The notes under the pieces: model-generated
Told to the model about the DNA's origin: nothing
The model's input: only the letters and a program-made list of their open reading frames with translations
The model's database searches: none
In this document: positions 17,958 through 26,188 of the stretch, piece by piece
How positions within the stretch are numbered: the stretch's first letter is position 1
Layout of the letters: each line of letters starts with the position of its first letter
Program-made: the position numbers and the translations under genes
DNA from: Paenibacillus sp.
Lineage (GTDB): Bacteria; Bacillota; Bacilli; Paenibacillales; YIM-B00363
Length of the DNA: 48,110 bases
Direction of reading: 5' to 3'
Assembly (NCBI GenBank): GCA_031181325.1
Contig: JAPSKX010000015.1
Span: 1 to 48,110 of the forward strand

Positions 17958-18701
17958 TTACTCTTCCTCCACCAGCCGAAGCAGCGGCTCCGGAATCGCG
18001 AAGGATTGCCGGTCGATCAAGAGCCGCATGTCGGACTCGCTCGGCAGCTCCGAGGCGGCGTGCTTGATCTCCTCGACCTCCCGCTGCAGCCGCTCCATCT
18101 TCTCGTCCAGCTCCGACGCCGTATCGGCGGCTTCCTTCAGCTCGGCGAGAAGCCGATCCGGAACGGAGCCGTTAAACTTATAGAAGATTTTATGCTCGAG
18201 ACTCGCCCAGAAATCCATCGCGATCGTCCGGATTTGCACCTCGACCGGGACGGCCTCCTGCCGATCCGACATATAGACAGGCACCTCGATCAGCAGATGC
18301 AAGCTCTTATAGCCGTTCGGTTTCGGATGCCGCAAGTAATCTTTAACAGATACGATGTTCAGGTCGTCTTGGTTTCGCAGCATGTCGGCGATCCGATAAA
18401 TATCGGATAAGAAGGAACACGTGATGCGAATGCCCGCGATGTCCTTGACGAAGCTTCGAATGTCGTCGAGGGCGGTCGCTCCGCCTTTGCGCATCAGTTT
18501 CTTCATGATGCTCTCCGGGTCTTTCAACCTCGACTTCGTATGCTCGATCGGATTGTAATCGTGAAGGAGTTGGAATTCCTGCTGCAAGATTTCGATTTTC
18601 GTCTCTACCTCGAGAAGCGCGAATTGATAGGTCATCATGAACCGAGTCAACTGGTGGCGAATGCGCTTCAGCTGTTCGATCGGGCTGTCGTTCGCCGTCA
18701 C
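17958..18701 (-). CDS. Small alarmone synthetase, (p)ppGpp synthase (RelA/SpoT domain)
   Basis: The 247-residue protein carries a stand-alone RelA/SpoT synthetase domain at about residues 60-190: DIAGIRITCSF, VKDYLRHPKPNGYKSLH, VEVQIRTIAMDFWASLEHK. No hydrolase HD, TGS or ACT domain is present, so it is the RelQ/RelP class that makes (p)ppGpp from ATP and GTP or GDP. The C-terminal third is a charged coiled coil, which oligomerises RelQ-type enzymes. GTG start after GGGAGAG, overlapping the stop of the 110-residue gene by four bases. Slightly longer than the typical 210 residues. Confidence 0.93.
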   Translation of the reverse strand: MTANDSPIEQLKRIRHQLTRFMMTYQFALLEVETKIEILQQEFQLLHDYNPIEHTKSRLKDPESIMKKLMRKGGATALDDIRSFVKDIAGIRITCSFLSDIYRIADMLRNQDDLNIVSVKDYLRHPKPNGYKSLHLLIEVPVYMSDRQEAVPVEVQIRTIAMDFWASLEHKIFYKFNGSVPDRLLAELKEAADTASELDEKMERLQREVEEIKHAASELPSESDMRLLIDRQSFAIPEPLLRLVEEE

Positions 18702-19030
18702 GGGGCTCTCCCGCCGATGCTTGCGGCGTCCATGGCGTCCGCGACGGACCTATATTCGTCCCCGACGACCCGATTGTCGATCTCGAGCGTCCAGCGTTCG
18801 TCCGAAGCCTCGACCGCCCCCCCTTCGGTCGGCGCGTACAGCTTGCGAATCAAGATGAAGTCGTTGCCTCGCCGGATGGCGTACCCGAGGTGCAACCGGC
18901 CGTCCGCTTCCTTCCCGATGAACTTCTCGCAAGCATCTACGGCGAATTCCGCTAAGATGTTCGCAGCGGAACGCTCGAGTTCGGCTTCGATCCCCCGAAG
19001 CGAAGTTGGAATAGACTGTGTTGTATGCAT
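18698..19030 (-). CDS. Uncharacterised 110-residue protein coupled to alarmone synthetase
   Basis: I do not recognise this soluble protein. It has a helical N-terminus (SLRGIEAELERSAANILAEFAVDACEKFIG), a central basic stretch (LGYAIRRGNDFILIRKLYAP), and a C-terminal segment WTLEIDNRVVGDEYRSV. It has no signal peptide or membrane helix. The ATG follows GGGAGGG. Its stop codon overlaps the GTG of the alarmone synthetase gene, so the two are made together; a regulatory or substrate-linked role is plausible but unproven. Confidence 0.75.
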   Translation of the reverse strand: MHTTQSIPTSLRGIEAELERSAANILAEFAVDACEKFIGKEADGRLHLGYAIRRGNDFILIRKLYAPTEGGAVEASDERWTLEIDNRVVGDEYRSVADAMDAASIGGRAP

Positions 19031-19074
19031 GGAGTCCCTCCCTAGTTTTGCCTTATTATGCCCTCCGCTTGGAA

Positions 19075-19108
19075 AATGAAACGGCTCCGGCGCATCCGCG
19101 CCGAAGCC
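19075..19108 (-). terminator. Terminator after GH4 gene
   Basis: GGCTCCGGCGC at 19083-19093 pairs with GCGCCGAAGCC at 19098-19108 with one mismatch. On the minus strand it is followed by TTTCATTTT. Confidence 0.65.
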
Positions 19109-19149
19109 TCACTTCCCGAAGACCGCTCTCCCGGTTCGTCCTCTCGTCC

Positions 19150-20658
19150 CTACGCCTTCGCTTCCGTCCGGTCCTTGCCCTTGTCGGCCTCGGAAGCGTT
19201 CTTGTTCGCCGCCTCGCGGTCGAGCTTCATCTCGTCGACCGTCTTGACCGCGAGCCTCGCCGCCCCCTTGTAGCCCTCGCGCGTCGGCAGCAGCGGCCCC
19301 TTCGCGAGACGTTCCTTCGCTTCCGCGATCGCCTCGCCGTACTGCGGCAGCCACTTCTCTTGCGCGACCAGCATCTCGTCCACCATCTGCCAAATTTCCT
19401 TCGGATTGCAGACGGCGCCGACGAGCGGGTCCATCATGAACGCTTGCCGCAGCAGCTTGTCGTCGCCGCGCGCCGCCGCTTCGACGGCGAGCCGCTGCAC
19501 ATGGACGCTGATGCTGCACACCGCCGCCGGCCCGAGCGGCAGATCGCCGACTTGCGTCATCGAGATGCCGTTGGCGTCGACGTACCCCGGCGCTTCGACG
19601 ACGCAATCGTTCGGCAAATTCGAGATGATGCCACGGTTCACGACGTTGAAGTGACCGCGGTACACGCGCCCGGTCTCCAGCCCCTCGATAATGTACGAGC
19701 CGTGCTCCTCGCTGCGGTGTTCCGCGGCGTAGACGCGCGCCGGCTCCTTCATCCAGTTCGGGAAGTCGGTTTCGAACCAGTTGCGCCCCTCCGTGCACAC
19801 TCGCAGATACCCGCCGGTCTCGCCGTTGATCCAGCTGCCGAGGTCGATCCAGTCGTTGATCTCGTCCGGGCGCTTGCGGTACCACGGAACGTATTCGCTG
19901 AGATGGCCGTTCGACTCGGTGCTGTAATAGCCGAAGCGACGCAGCATGTCGATGCGTACTTTCTCCGTGCGCGCGTAGTCCGGATGATTTTCGAACGCTT
20001 CCAAGAGGCCTGCCGTCAAATCCTTGCCTTGATGGCGAATCTGTATGTACCACGTCTGATGGTTGATGCCTGCGCATATGATGTCGACGTCCTTCTTCTC
20101 GAGACCGTACACCTTCGCGATTTGATGATGGCCGCCTTGGACGCCGTGGCACAAGCCGACCGTGTCGACGCCGCCGTACTTGTTGCATGCCCACGTCAGC
20201 ATCGCCATCGGATTCGCGTAGTTCAGCAGCAGCACGTCCTCGCGCGCCCGCTCCCGAATGTCCTTGCAGATGCTCAGCATCTCGGCGATGCCGCGTTGCC
20301 CGTACATGATCCCTCCCGCGCACAGCGTATCGCCGACGCATTGGTCGACGCCGTATTTGAGCGGAATGTCGACGTCGGTCGCGAACGCCTCGAGCCCGCC
20401 GACGCGAATCGTGCAGATGACGTACTTCGCGTCCTTCAGCGCGACCCTTCGGTCGGTAGACGACTGAATCTCGATGGCGAGGCCGTTCTCCCGTATGTCG
20501 CGTTGGCACAGCTCCGTCACCATCCGCAAATTATGTTCGTTGATGTCCGTGAACGCGACCTCGATGTCGCGGAATTCCGGCACGCTGAGCAAGTCGCGAA
20601 GCAAGCCGCGCGTAAATCCGATGCTGCCCGCGCCGATGAAGGCGATTTTGAATGACAT
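19150..20658 (-). CDS. Glycoside hydrolase family 4 (alpha-galactosidase/alpha-glucuronidase type)
   Basis: The 502-residue protein has the GH4 NAD-binding N-terminus (IAFIGAGSIGFTRGLLRDLL), NPMAMLTWA near residue 150, the metal-binding CHGVQ near residue 175, and GINHQTWY near residue 205 with the catalytic His. GH4 enzymes use NAD+ and Mn2+ to oxidise C3 of the glycone and cleave by elimination. The pattern is closer to MelA or LplD types acting on alpha-galactosides or uronides than to phospho-glucosidases, but this is not decided. The C-terminal 25 residues are a charged tail rich in Lys, Glu and Ala. ATG follows GGGGGAGAGG. It lies downstream of a Gfo/Idh/MocA and AraC pair, fitting a 3-keto-sugar theme. 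Confidence 0.9.
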   Translation of the reverse strand: MSFKIAFIGAGSIGFTRGLLRDLLSVPEFRDIEVAFTDINEHNLRMVTELCQRDIRENGLAIEIQSSTDRRVALKDAKYVICTIRVGGLEAFATDVDIPLKYGVDQCVGDTLCAGGIMYGQRGIAEMLSICKDIRERAREDVLLLNYANPMAMLTWACNKYGGVDTVGLCHGVQGGHHQIAKVYGLEKKDVDIICAGINHQTWYIQIRHQGKDLTAGLLEAFENHPDYARTEKVRIDMLRRFGYYSTESNGHLSEYVPWYRKRPDEINDWIDLGSWINGETGGYLRVCTEGRNWFETDFPNWMKEPARVYAAEHRSEEHGSYIIEGLETGRVYRGHFNVVNRGIISNLPNDCVVEAPGYVDANGISMTQVGDLPLGPAAVCSISVHVQRLAVEAAARGDDKLLRQAFMMDPLVGAVCNPKEIWQMVDEMLVAQEKWLPQYGEAIAEAKERLAKGPLLPTREGYKGAARLAVKTVDEMKLDREAANKNASEADKGKDRTEAKA

Positions 20659-20783
20659 GGCGTCCTCTCCCCCGTTTAGCCTAGAGCCTGTTGCGTCCTA
20701 ACGCATGGCTTCATTGTAACAACTCCTAGGGAGGAAGCGTTATCAAAATCGTGACTCGTTGCGCGAGCCGGCGTCAAAAATCC

Positions 20784-21707
20784 TCACCTCCGCTCGCGCT
20801 CGTCCCATCGGTGCGCATCCATCGTCTGCCGGAATTGGACGGGCGTGAAGCCCGTGCGGCGCTTGAACAGCGCATGGAAGTATTGACGGCTTCCGACGCC
20901 GACGTATTCCGAGATGTCTGCGATCGGAATATCCGTGCGAAGCAGCAGCATCTTCGCCTTCTCCATGCGAAGCGCGGTCAGGTAGTCTGTCAGCGTCCGG
21001 CCCGTCTGCGACTTGAACAGCCGGTGAACGTAGCCAGGATGCAGATTGACGCTCGCGGCGACGTCCTTCGCTTGAATGTCGCGATCATAGTGCTGCCGCA
21101 TAAACTCGATGCACCGTCGGACGTACAGCTCCGCCTGCGGCGCCGCCTCCGATTCCGCCTCCGCCCGAAGCCGCGCGATCCGGATGAGCAGCTGCGCGAA
21201 CAGGAGGCGCACCAAGGGTCCGCCGTCCTCGCCCGCGCCGTGCGCGTCCAGCGCGTCGAGCTCGAGCACCAGCGCCTTCAGCGCGTGATACACCTCGTCG
21301 GGATCGCGAAGCACCGCATACGGAACCTGCGCCGCGAGCAGCGCCGCGAGCGGAGTCTCTTCCCTTGCGAGCGCGCGAATCGAAGGCGCGCCTTCGCCGC
21401 TCGGCGCGAAGCCGAATTCGACGTTCAGCATGCGGCACGAGCCTTCGACGATCAACCGATGCGGCACGTTCGCGGCGACGACGACGAATTCGCCGTGCGA
21501 CAAGATTACCTCGTCCGGCGGCGCGTCTTCGCCCCGCACGATCTCGATGCGGCAGCCGCCTCGGATCATGTACATGATTTCCGTGGAATCATGGCGATGG
21601 AACGGCATATCGAACGCCGTCCATCGCCGGAAATAATACGCGTACGCCTCCGGGTGTACGTCTTCGCGGGAAGCGATCGAAGGAAACAACGTCCCTTCGG
21701 CGGTCAT
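20784..21707 (-). CDS. AraC-family transcriptional regulator
   Basis: The 307-residue protein has an N-terminal cupin domain (MPFHRHDSTEIMYMIRGG; VVVAANVPHRLIVEG), a helical linker, and a C-terminal double helix-turn-helix (AKDVAASVNLHPGYVHRLFK and IADISEYVGVGSRQYFHALFK). The ATG overlaps the stop of the upstream Gfo/Idh/MocA gene (ATGA). It probably controls this oxidoreductase and the GH4 gene downstream, 125 bases away. Confidence 0.92.
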   Translation of the reverse strand: MTAEGTLFPSIASREDVHPEAYAYYFRRWTAFDMPFHRHDSTEIMYMIRGGCRIEIVRGEDAPPDEVILSHGEFVVVAANVPHRLIVEGSCRMLNVEFGFAPSGEGAPSIRALAREETPLAALLAAQVPYAVLRDPDEVYHALKALVLELDALDAHGAGEDGGPLVRLLFAQLLIRIARLRAEAESEAAPQAELYVRRCIEFMRQHYDRDIQAKDVAASVNLHPGYVHRLFKSQTGRTLTDYLTALRMEKAKMLLLRTDIPIADISEYVGVGSRQYFHALFKRRTGFTPVQFRQTMDAHRWDERERR

Positions 21708-22693
21708 CGCTCGTTCCGGTCCGCCGGGTAGACGAGCCCCATCTGACGACGCGCCTCGTCCATCACGCGCATCGTCGCGAGCGACGTCGCGAAGTCGTTG
21801 ACGGCGGACTCCCGCTCGCCGCGTCTCGCCGTCTCCAGGAAGGCGGCGATCTCATACCGCATCGTATGCTCCGACTGCGGCCGGGTCAGGTCGACGACCG
21901 CCCCGTCCCGCGTCCGCCGCTCGACTCGCGTCGGCTGGCTCATCTTGTCGAAGACGAGATTCCCGTCTTCGCCTTGAATTTCGCAAGGCGCGTCGGAGAA
22001 CGTAATCTTCGAGTAGGTCACTACCGCCTCCATCCCGTCGTACCCGAGAAGGAGACTGCCTTCTCCGTCGACGCCGGAAGAGAGCAGCACCCCGTTCGCC
22101 TTCACCGACTTCGGCGGACCGAACAAGCGCACGACCGGGTACAAACAATAGACGCCCAAATCCATCAACGCTCCGTTCGAGAGCGCCGGGTCGAAAGCGT
22201 TCAGTACGGTACCGGCGCGATACGCGTCGTACCGGGAAGAATATTGATTATAAGAAGCCTGCACGCGCCTGATCGTCCCGATGGAAGACAGCCCGTCCCG
22301 AATCGCCTCGTAATTCGGCAAGAACGTGGTCTTCAGCGCTTCCATGAGGAGCGCGCCGCTTCGTCTCGCCGCTTCGATCATCGCCTCCGCTTCCTTCGCG
22401 TTGGAAGCGATCGGCTTCTCGCACAGCACATGCAGCCCGCGTTCCATGCAGCGAATCGCCTGCTCGGCATGCGCCGCGTTCGGACTTGCGATGTATACCG
22501 CGTCGACGGTTCCCGAAGCCGTCATCTCGTCGAGGTCCGAGAACGCGTAAGGGATGCCGTTCCTCGTTGCGTACGCCTCCGCTCGCTCCGACGTACGGGA
22601 GTAAACCGCCTCCGCGCGAAACCCTTCGACCGTGCGTCCCGCCTCGATAAACCGCTCGGTGATCCAATTCGTGCCTACGATGCCGAATCTCAT
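21704..22693 (-). CDS. Gfo/Idh/MocA family NAD(P)-dependent oxidoreductase
   Basis: The 329-residue product starts FGIVGTNWITERFIEA (a variant glycine motif GxxxxxT). It has VLCEKPIASNAKE near residue 95, and NGALMDLGVYCLYPVVRLFG, where the usual His after Asp is replaced by Tyr as in the dihydrodiol/xylose dehydrogenase branch (compare LMDLGVYC). It may thus oxidise a xylose-like sugar or glycoside. ATG follows GAGAGGCGG. It is translationally coupled to the AraC gene and preceded by a good promoter. Confidence 0.9.
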   Translation of the reverse strand: MRFGIVGTNWITERFIEAGRTVEGFRAEAVYSRTSERAEAYATRNGIPYAFSDLDEMTASGTVDAVYIASPNAAHAEQAIRCMERGLHVLCEKPIASNAKEAEAMIEAARRSGALLMEALKTTFLPNYEAIRDGLSSIGTIRRVQASYNQYSSRYDAYRAGTVLNAFDPALSNGALMDLGVYCLYPVVRLFGPPKSVKANGVLLSSGVDGEGSLLLGYDGMEAVVTYSKITFSDAPCEIQGEDGNLVFDKMSQPTRVERRTRDGAVVDLTRPQSEHTMRYEIAAFLETARRGERESAVNDFATSLATMRVMDEARRQMGLVYPADRNER

Positions 22694-22742
22694 GTCCGCT
22701 TCCGCCTCTCGCTCGAATCTTACTATCGCTCTATTATGCCCG

Positions 22743-22772
22743 ATTCTACCAAACTCGCGTTTACCATATCAA
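22743..22772 (-). promoter_or_regulatory. Sigma-A-type promoter for Gfo/Idh/MocA-AraC unit
   Basis: On the minus strand TTGATA (plus 22767-22772) and TAGAAT (22743-22748) are separated by 18 bases, about 50 bases before the start at 22693. A CATAAT slightly downstream is an alternative -10. Confidence 0.55.
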
Positions 22773-22804
22773 CGAATTCGTCGTATGGCAACTCCCTCCG
22801 GAAC

Positions 22805-22838
22805 ATGAAAAGACGTCCGCGCCCTTCCGGACGCGGAC
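22805..22838 (-). terminator. Terminator after small ORF 22868-23068
   Basis: GTCCGCG at 22814-22820 pairs with CGCGGAC at 22831-22837, followed on the minus strand by GTCTTTTC. Its location shows that transcription from the PAS-kinase gene continues through the short region to here. Confidence 0.6.
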
Positions 22839-22867
22839 CCAAGTTACGATCCATGACGTTCTGCGGC

Positions 22868-23068
22868 TCACAATCCGGCTTGGCGCTTCAGCCGCTCCGC
22901 GATGCGAACGAAATCTTCCGCGGATATGCCCGGAGCGAACTCCTCCGGCAGATCGGGCAGTTCCGGGATCGGTCCGCCCGCTCCGGGCAGCCCGGCGTAC
23001 GCCTCCAGCTTGCCGCCGTCCGACGGATGGACCTTATCGGCTTCCCTCTTACGAGGGTATTCGACAAG
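22868..23068 (-). CDS. Probable small protein, start codon not identified
   Basis: The minus-strand frame ending at 22868 reads as coding, with strong G/C third positions and a sensible sequence: KLEAYAGLPGAGGPIPELP, then EEFAPGISAEDFVRIAERL, ending KRQAGL. I do not recognise the family. It lies between the stop of the PAS kinase gene (23085) and a terminator, so it is probably cotranscribed. No ATG, GTG or TTG occurs in frame after the kinase stop; an ATA lies one base after that stop at 23083, without a ribosome binding site. It may be a remnant, use an unusual start, or contain a sequence error. The coordinates give the open part, not a proven start. Confidence 0.45.
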   Translation of the reverse strand, partial: LVEYPRKREADKVHPSDGGKLEAYAGLPGAGGPIPELPDLPEEFAPGISAEDFVRIAERLKRQAGL

Positions 23069-23084
23069 GTTTGAACTTTTTATG

Positions 23085-25262
23085 TTACGAAGGCGCTAGC
23101 GGCAGGAAGACGGTGAAGGCGGTGCCTCGACCGACGACGCTGTCGACGTCGATCCGGCCTTGATGCGCCTCGATAATCCGATAGCTGACGCTTAAGCCGA
23201 GACCCGTGCCGTACTCCTTCGTCGTGAAGAACGGCCGCCCGACGAGCGGCAGCTTCTCCTCGGGGATGCCGTGACCTTGATCCGCGAATCGGAGCACGGC
23301 CTCGCCGTTCTCCGCGGCCGCCCCGATGTGGATCGCGCCTCCGTCCGGCATCGCTTCGATCGCGTTCTTGACGAAGTTGATGAACACCTGCTTCAGCTGG
23401 TTCTCGTCGCCGACGATCTCGAGCGGCGCTTCCGGCAGCCGGAGCGTAAATTCGACGTTCCGCAAGTTCGCCTGCGTCTCCAATAAGCCGACGACGCTGC
23501 GCAAGATTGTCGTTACGTCGCGCCGGTCCATGACCGTGCTGTTCGGCTTGGCCAGCAGCAGCAGCTCGCTTAGAATCGTCTCGACGCGGGTCAATTCTTC
23601 GTTCATGATGCGATAGTATTGCGGCTTCGAGACGCCCCTCCGCTCCATCAGGCGCAAGAAGCCCTTCAGCGAGGTCAGCGGATTGCGGATTTCGTGCGCG
23701 ATGCCGGCGGCGAGCTGACCGGCGGCGGACAGCTTCTCGGATTGCTGCATCAGCTCTTCCGTCTTCTTCCGCTCCGTAATGTCGCGAATAATCGTATGTA
23801 CGGCTTCCGTATTGTGGTAAAACGACGGGATCGACTTGACCTCGACGTCGATCGTTCTCCCGTCGAACCGATAATACACCGACTGGGTTTGCTCCGCGAC
23901 GCGTTTGTCCTCCAGCACCAACTTCCGGCGCAACACCGCGGCGGATCGGTAATCCGGATGCACGATGGAGAACGGGTCGATCCCGTACAGCTGCGATTTA
24001 TCTTTGGCGCCGAGCAGCGCTACCGCCGTCTCGTTCACGTAGGCGAACCGACCGTTCGCGGTAATGAGAATCGCGTCCGGGGAATGCTCGACGATCGAGC
24101 GGTATTGCTCCTCGGCTTCCCGAAGCCGCATCCGCTCGCTCTCCCGCTCGGTCACGTCGCGCAGCAACGACAGATGCTCCGTCACTTTGCCCGACAGCCT
24201 TCCCCGGAAGCTCTTCGTTCGGCTTTCGATCCATACGTATTCGCCGGATTTCGTGCGGTACCGGTACGTTGCCTTCCGTTCGTCCGGATAGAAGTCGGGG
24301 TCGGTATACCTCGCTTCCAATTTCGGCACGTCCTCGGGATGGACCAGCGACATGCCTTCGACGCCGATCAGCTCTTCGGGCGCGTACCCGAGCACCGCCG
24401 AAGACGAGGGCGAGACGTATGTGAACACGCCGAAGGCGTTGAAGCGGGCGATGACGTCGAGCGAATTTTCGGCGAGCATTCGGTAATTCCGCTCGCTCTC
24501 CTTCAACTGCCGGAACAGCTTCGTCTGCTTCGTGATGTCCTTGGCGATGCCGTAGATGCCGACCGCTTCGCCGTCCACGATGATCGGCGCGTGCGTCACG
24601 CTTAAATGTACGGTGCCGCCGTCCTTATGCGGCACCGTCGTCTCGATGCGGTACGTGTCGAGCGAGCCCTCGTTCGCATGCGAAAGCACGTACCGAATGT
24701 CTTCCTCCAGCAGCGGAGGGAAGTCGGCGCGCCATTCGGCCGCCGTGAAGCCGGTAATGCGCTCGACGGAATCGTTCATGCTGGTCAGCTCCCCGTCCAT
24801 GGACACGGCGTAGACGATATCCGGATGGTTGTCGAACAGCGATTTATACTGCTGCATATGCCGCTGCAGCACATGCTCCGCGCGCTTGCGGGCGGAGATG
24901 TCCTGCATCTGCGTCACGTACACTTGCGGTTCGCCCGCTCCGTCGCGGACGACGGTCACGTTCATCTGCACCCAGACGTGAACGCCGTCCTTGCGAATAT
25001 ATCGCTTTTCGTTCTGGTAGTCGTCCAACGTGCCCTCGATGAGCTTGGCGCGCAGCAGCTCGCCGGTGCGGGCGTCGTCCGGATGCGTGATATCGAGGAA
25101 GGTCATGGTCAGCAGCTCGGCTTCCGAATACCCTGTCAGTTTGCAGAGCGACGGGTTCACCTTCTGAAATCTTCCGTTCAACGCGACGACGGCCATGCCG
25201 ATCTTCGCGCGCAAGAATGCGTGTTCATACAACGTGTCGGTCTCCAGCTGCGGACGCGTCAA
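23085..25262 (-). CDS. Multi-PAS sensor histidine kinase (sporulation-kinase-like)
   Basis: The 725-residue protein has no membrane helix. Four PAS domains follow each other: YEHAFLRAKIGMAVV, YKSLFDNHPDIVYAV, YRMLAENSLDVIARF and YRSIVEHSPDAILIT. Then come a HisKA domain (AAGIAHEIRNPLTSLKGFL, His near residue 520) and an HATPase (NAIEAMP; GHGIPEEKLPLVGRPFFTTKE; YGTGLGLSVSYRIIEAH). This layout and the FFTTKE-TGLGL segment are those of Bacillales sporulation phosphorelay kinases such as KinA and KinE. TTG at 25262 is chosen because GGAGGGAGG precedes it by seven bases. It lies 52 bases after the EamA gene on the same strand. Confidence 0.92.
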   Translation of the reverse strand: MTRPQLETDTLYEHAFLRAKIGMAVVALNGRFQKVNPSLCKLTGYSEAELLTMTFLDITHPDDARTGELLRAKLIEGTLDDYQNEKRYIRKDGVHVWVQMNVTVVRDGAGEPQVYVTQMQDISARKRAEHVLQRHMQQYKSLFDNHPDIVYAVSMDGELTSMNDSVERITGFTAAEWRADFPPLLEEDIRYVLSHANEGSLDTYRIETTVPHKDGGTVHLSVTHAPIIVDGEAVGIYGIAKDITKQTKLFRQLKESERNYRMLAENSLDVIARFNAFGVFTYVSPSSSAVLGYAPEELIGVEGMSLVHPEDVPKLEARYTDPDFYPDERKATYRYRTKSGEYVWIESRTKSFRGRLSGKVTEHLSLLRDVTERESERMRLREAEEQYRSIVEHSPDAILITANGRFAYVNETAVALLGAKDKSQLYGIDPFSIVHPDYRSAAVLRRKLVLEDKRVAEQTQSVYYRFDGRTIDVEVKSIPSFYHNTEAVHTIIRDITERKKTEELMQQSEKLSAAGQLAAGIAHEIRNPLTSLKGFLRLMERRGVSKPQYYRIMNEELTRVETILSELLLLAKPNSTVMDRRDVTTILRSVVGLLETQANLRNVEFTLRLPEAPLEIVGDENQLKQVFINFVKNAIEAMPDGGAIHIGAAAENGEAVLRFADQGHGIPEEKLPLVGRPFFTTKEYGTGLGLSVSYRIIEAHQGRIDVDSVVGRGTAFTVFLPLAPS

Positions 25263-25314
25263 GGCGATCCCTCCCTCCGGGAAAATGAAAAGTGCGCATA
25301 AGCTGTTCAACGCT

Positions 25315-26187
25315 TCAGGAAGGCTCGGCGGTCGGCTTCGGCCGTCCCGGCCAATTCAGCATCGTCATGCCGGCGACGACGACGAAGGCGCCGATCGCGA
25401 TATACAGCGTAATCGGCTCGCGCAGAAACACGCCGGACCAGAGCACCGTAAATAACGCGGTCATATTCGAAATGATCACCGCCACGGAAAATTTCACGGT
25501 CCGCAGCGCCTTGGACAGCATTAGAAAGCTGAAGCCCGTAATCAGTCCGAGTCCGGCGGCGCTCAGCCAGGCCCCCGGCACGAACGCCGGCTCCCAATCC
25601 GCCGCGAACGGCAGCGGAACCGCGGAGACGAACGACGCCCAAAAGAAGATGCTGTAATTCATCGAGACGTCGTTCATCGCGTCGAGCAGCATCTTCTGGC
25701 TTAGGAAATGAAGCGCGGCGCCGATGCCCGAGAAGACGAACAGCAGCGTGACCCATCCTTGCTCTTGCAGCGCGGCTCCGAACGGGCGTCCGTTCGTCGT
25801 TATAAGGAACACGCCTGCGAGGACGAGCGCGGCGGATATCCCGCTTTTCGCCGTCAACCTGTCCTTGAATAGGAACACCCCCGCGATCAACAGGACGATC
25901 GTTTGGATCGGTTGGACAAGCACGCCCCCGTAGGCATGCCCGATCGTAATCGCGACGTTTTCGAATAAATAATTGGCGCACTTGCCGATCGCGCCGATCC
26001 ATATCCAACGGTGGAGCGCCGCGGGGCGCAGCGAATTTCTCGTGAAATGGACGACGGCCGCGAGCGCCGCGACGCCTAAGGCGAAACGGGCGAACGTGAT
26101 CGTATACGGATCGAATTGCAGCGATGCGATCTTGACCAAGACGCCCACAAGACTCCATGACAGAGCCGCCAGAATGAGATATGCCAT
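25315..26187 (-). CDS. EamA/DMT family transporter
   Basis: The 290-residue protein has ten predicted membrane helices in two EamA repeats (LILAALSWSLVGVLVKIA at the N-terminus; FSFLMLSKALRTVKFSVAVIISNMTALFTVLW in the second half). Such carriers export or import small metabolites such as amino acids. It starts just after the stop codon of the neighbouring EamA gene; the two may work together as paired DMT proteins, though each has a full two-repeat layout and can act alone. Substrate unknown. Confidence 0.92.
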   Translation of the reverse strand: MAYLILAALSWSLVGVLVKIASLQFDPYTITFARFALGVAALAAVVHFTRNSLRPAALHRWIWIGAIGKCANYLFENVAITIGHAYGGVLVQPIQTIVLLIAGVFLFKDRLTAKSGISAALVLAGVFLITTNGRPFGAALQEQGWVTLLFVFSGIGAALHFLSQKMLLDAMNDVSMNYSIFFWASFVSAVPLPFAADWEPAFVPGAWLSAAGLGLITGFSFLMLSKALRTVKFSVAVIISNMTALFTVLWSGVFLREPITLYIAIGAFVVVAGMTMLNWPGRPKPTAEPS

Positions 26188-26188
26188 A

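Noticed and set aside
19018-20655. 545-codon plus-strand frame opposite the GH4 gene
   Set aside because: GH4 motifs on the minus strand are unmistakable; the opposite frame is Arg/Val-rich with no domain.
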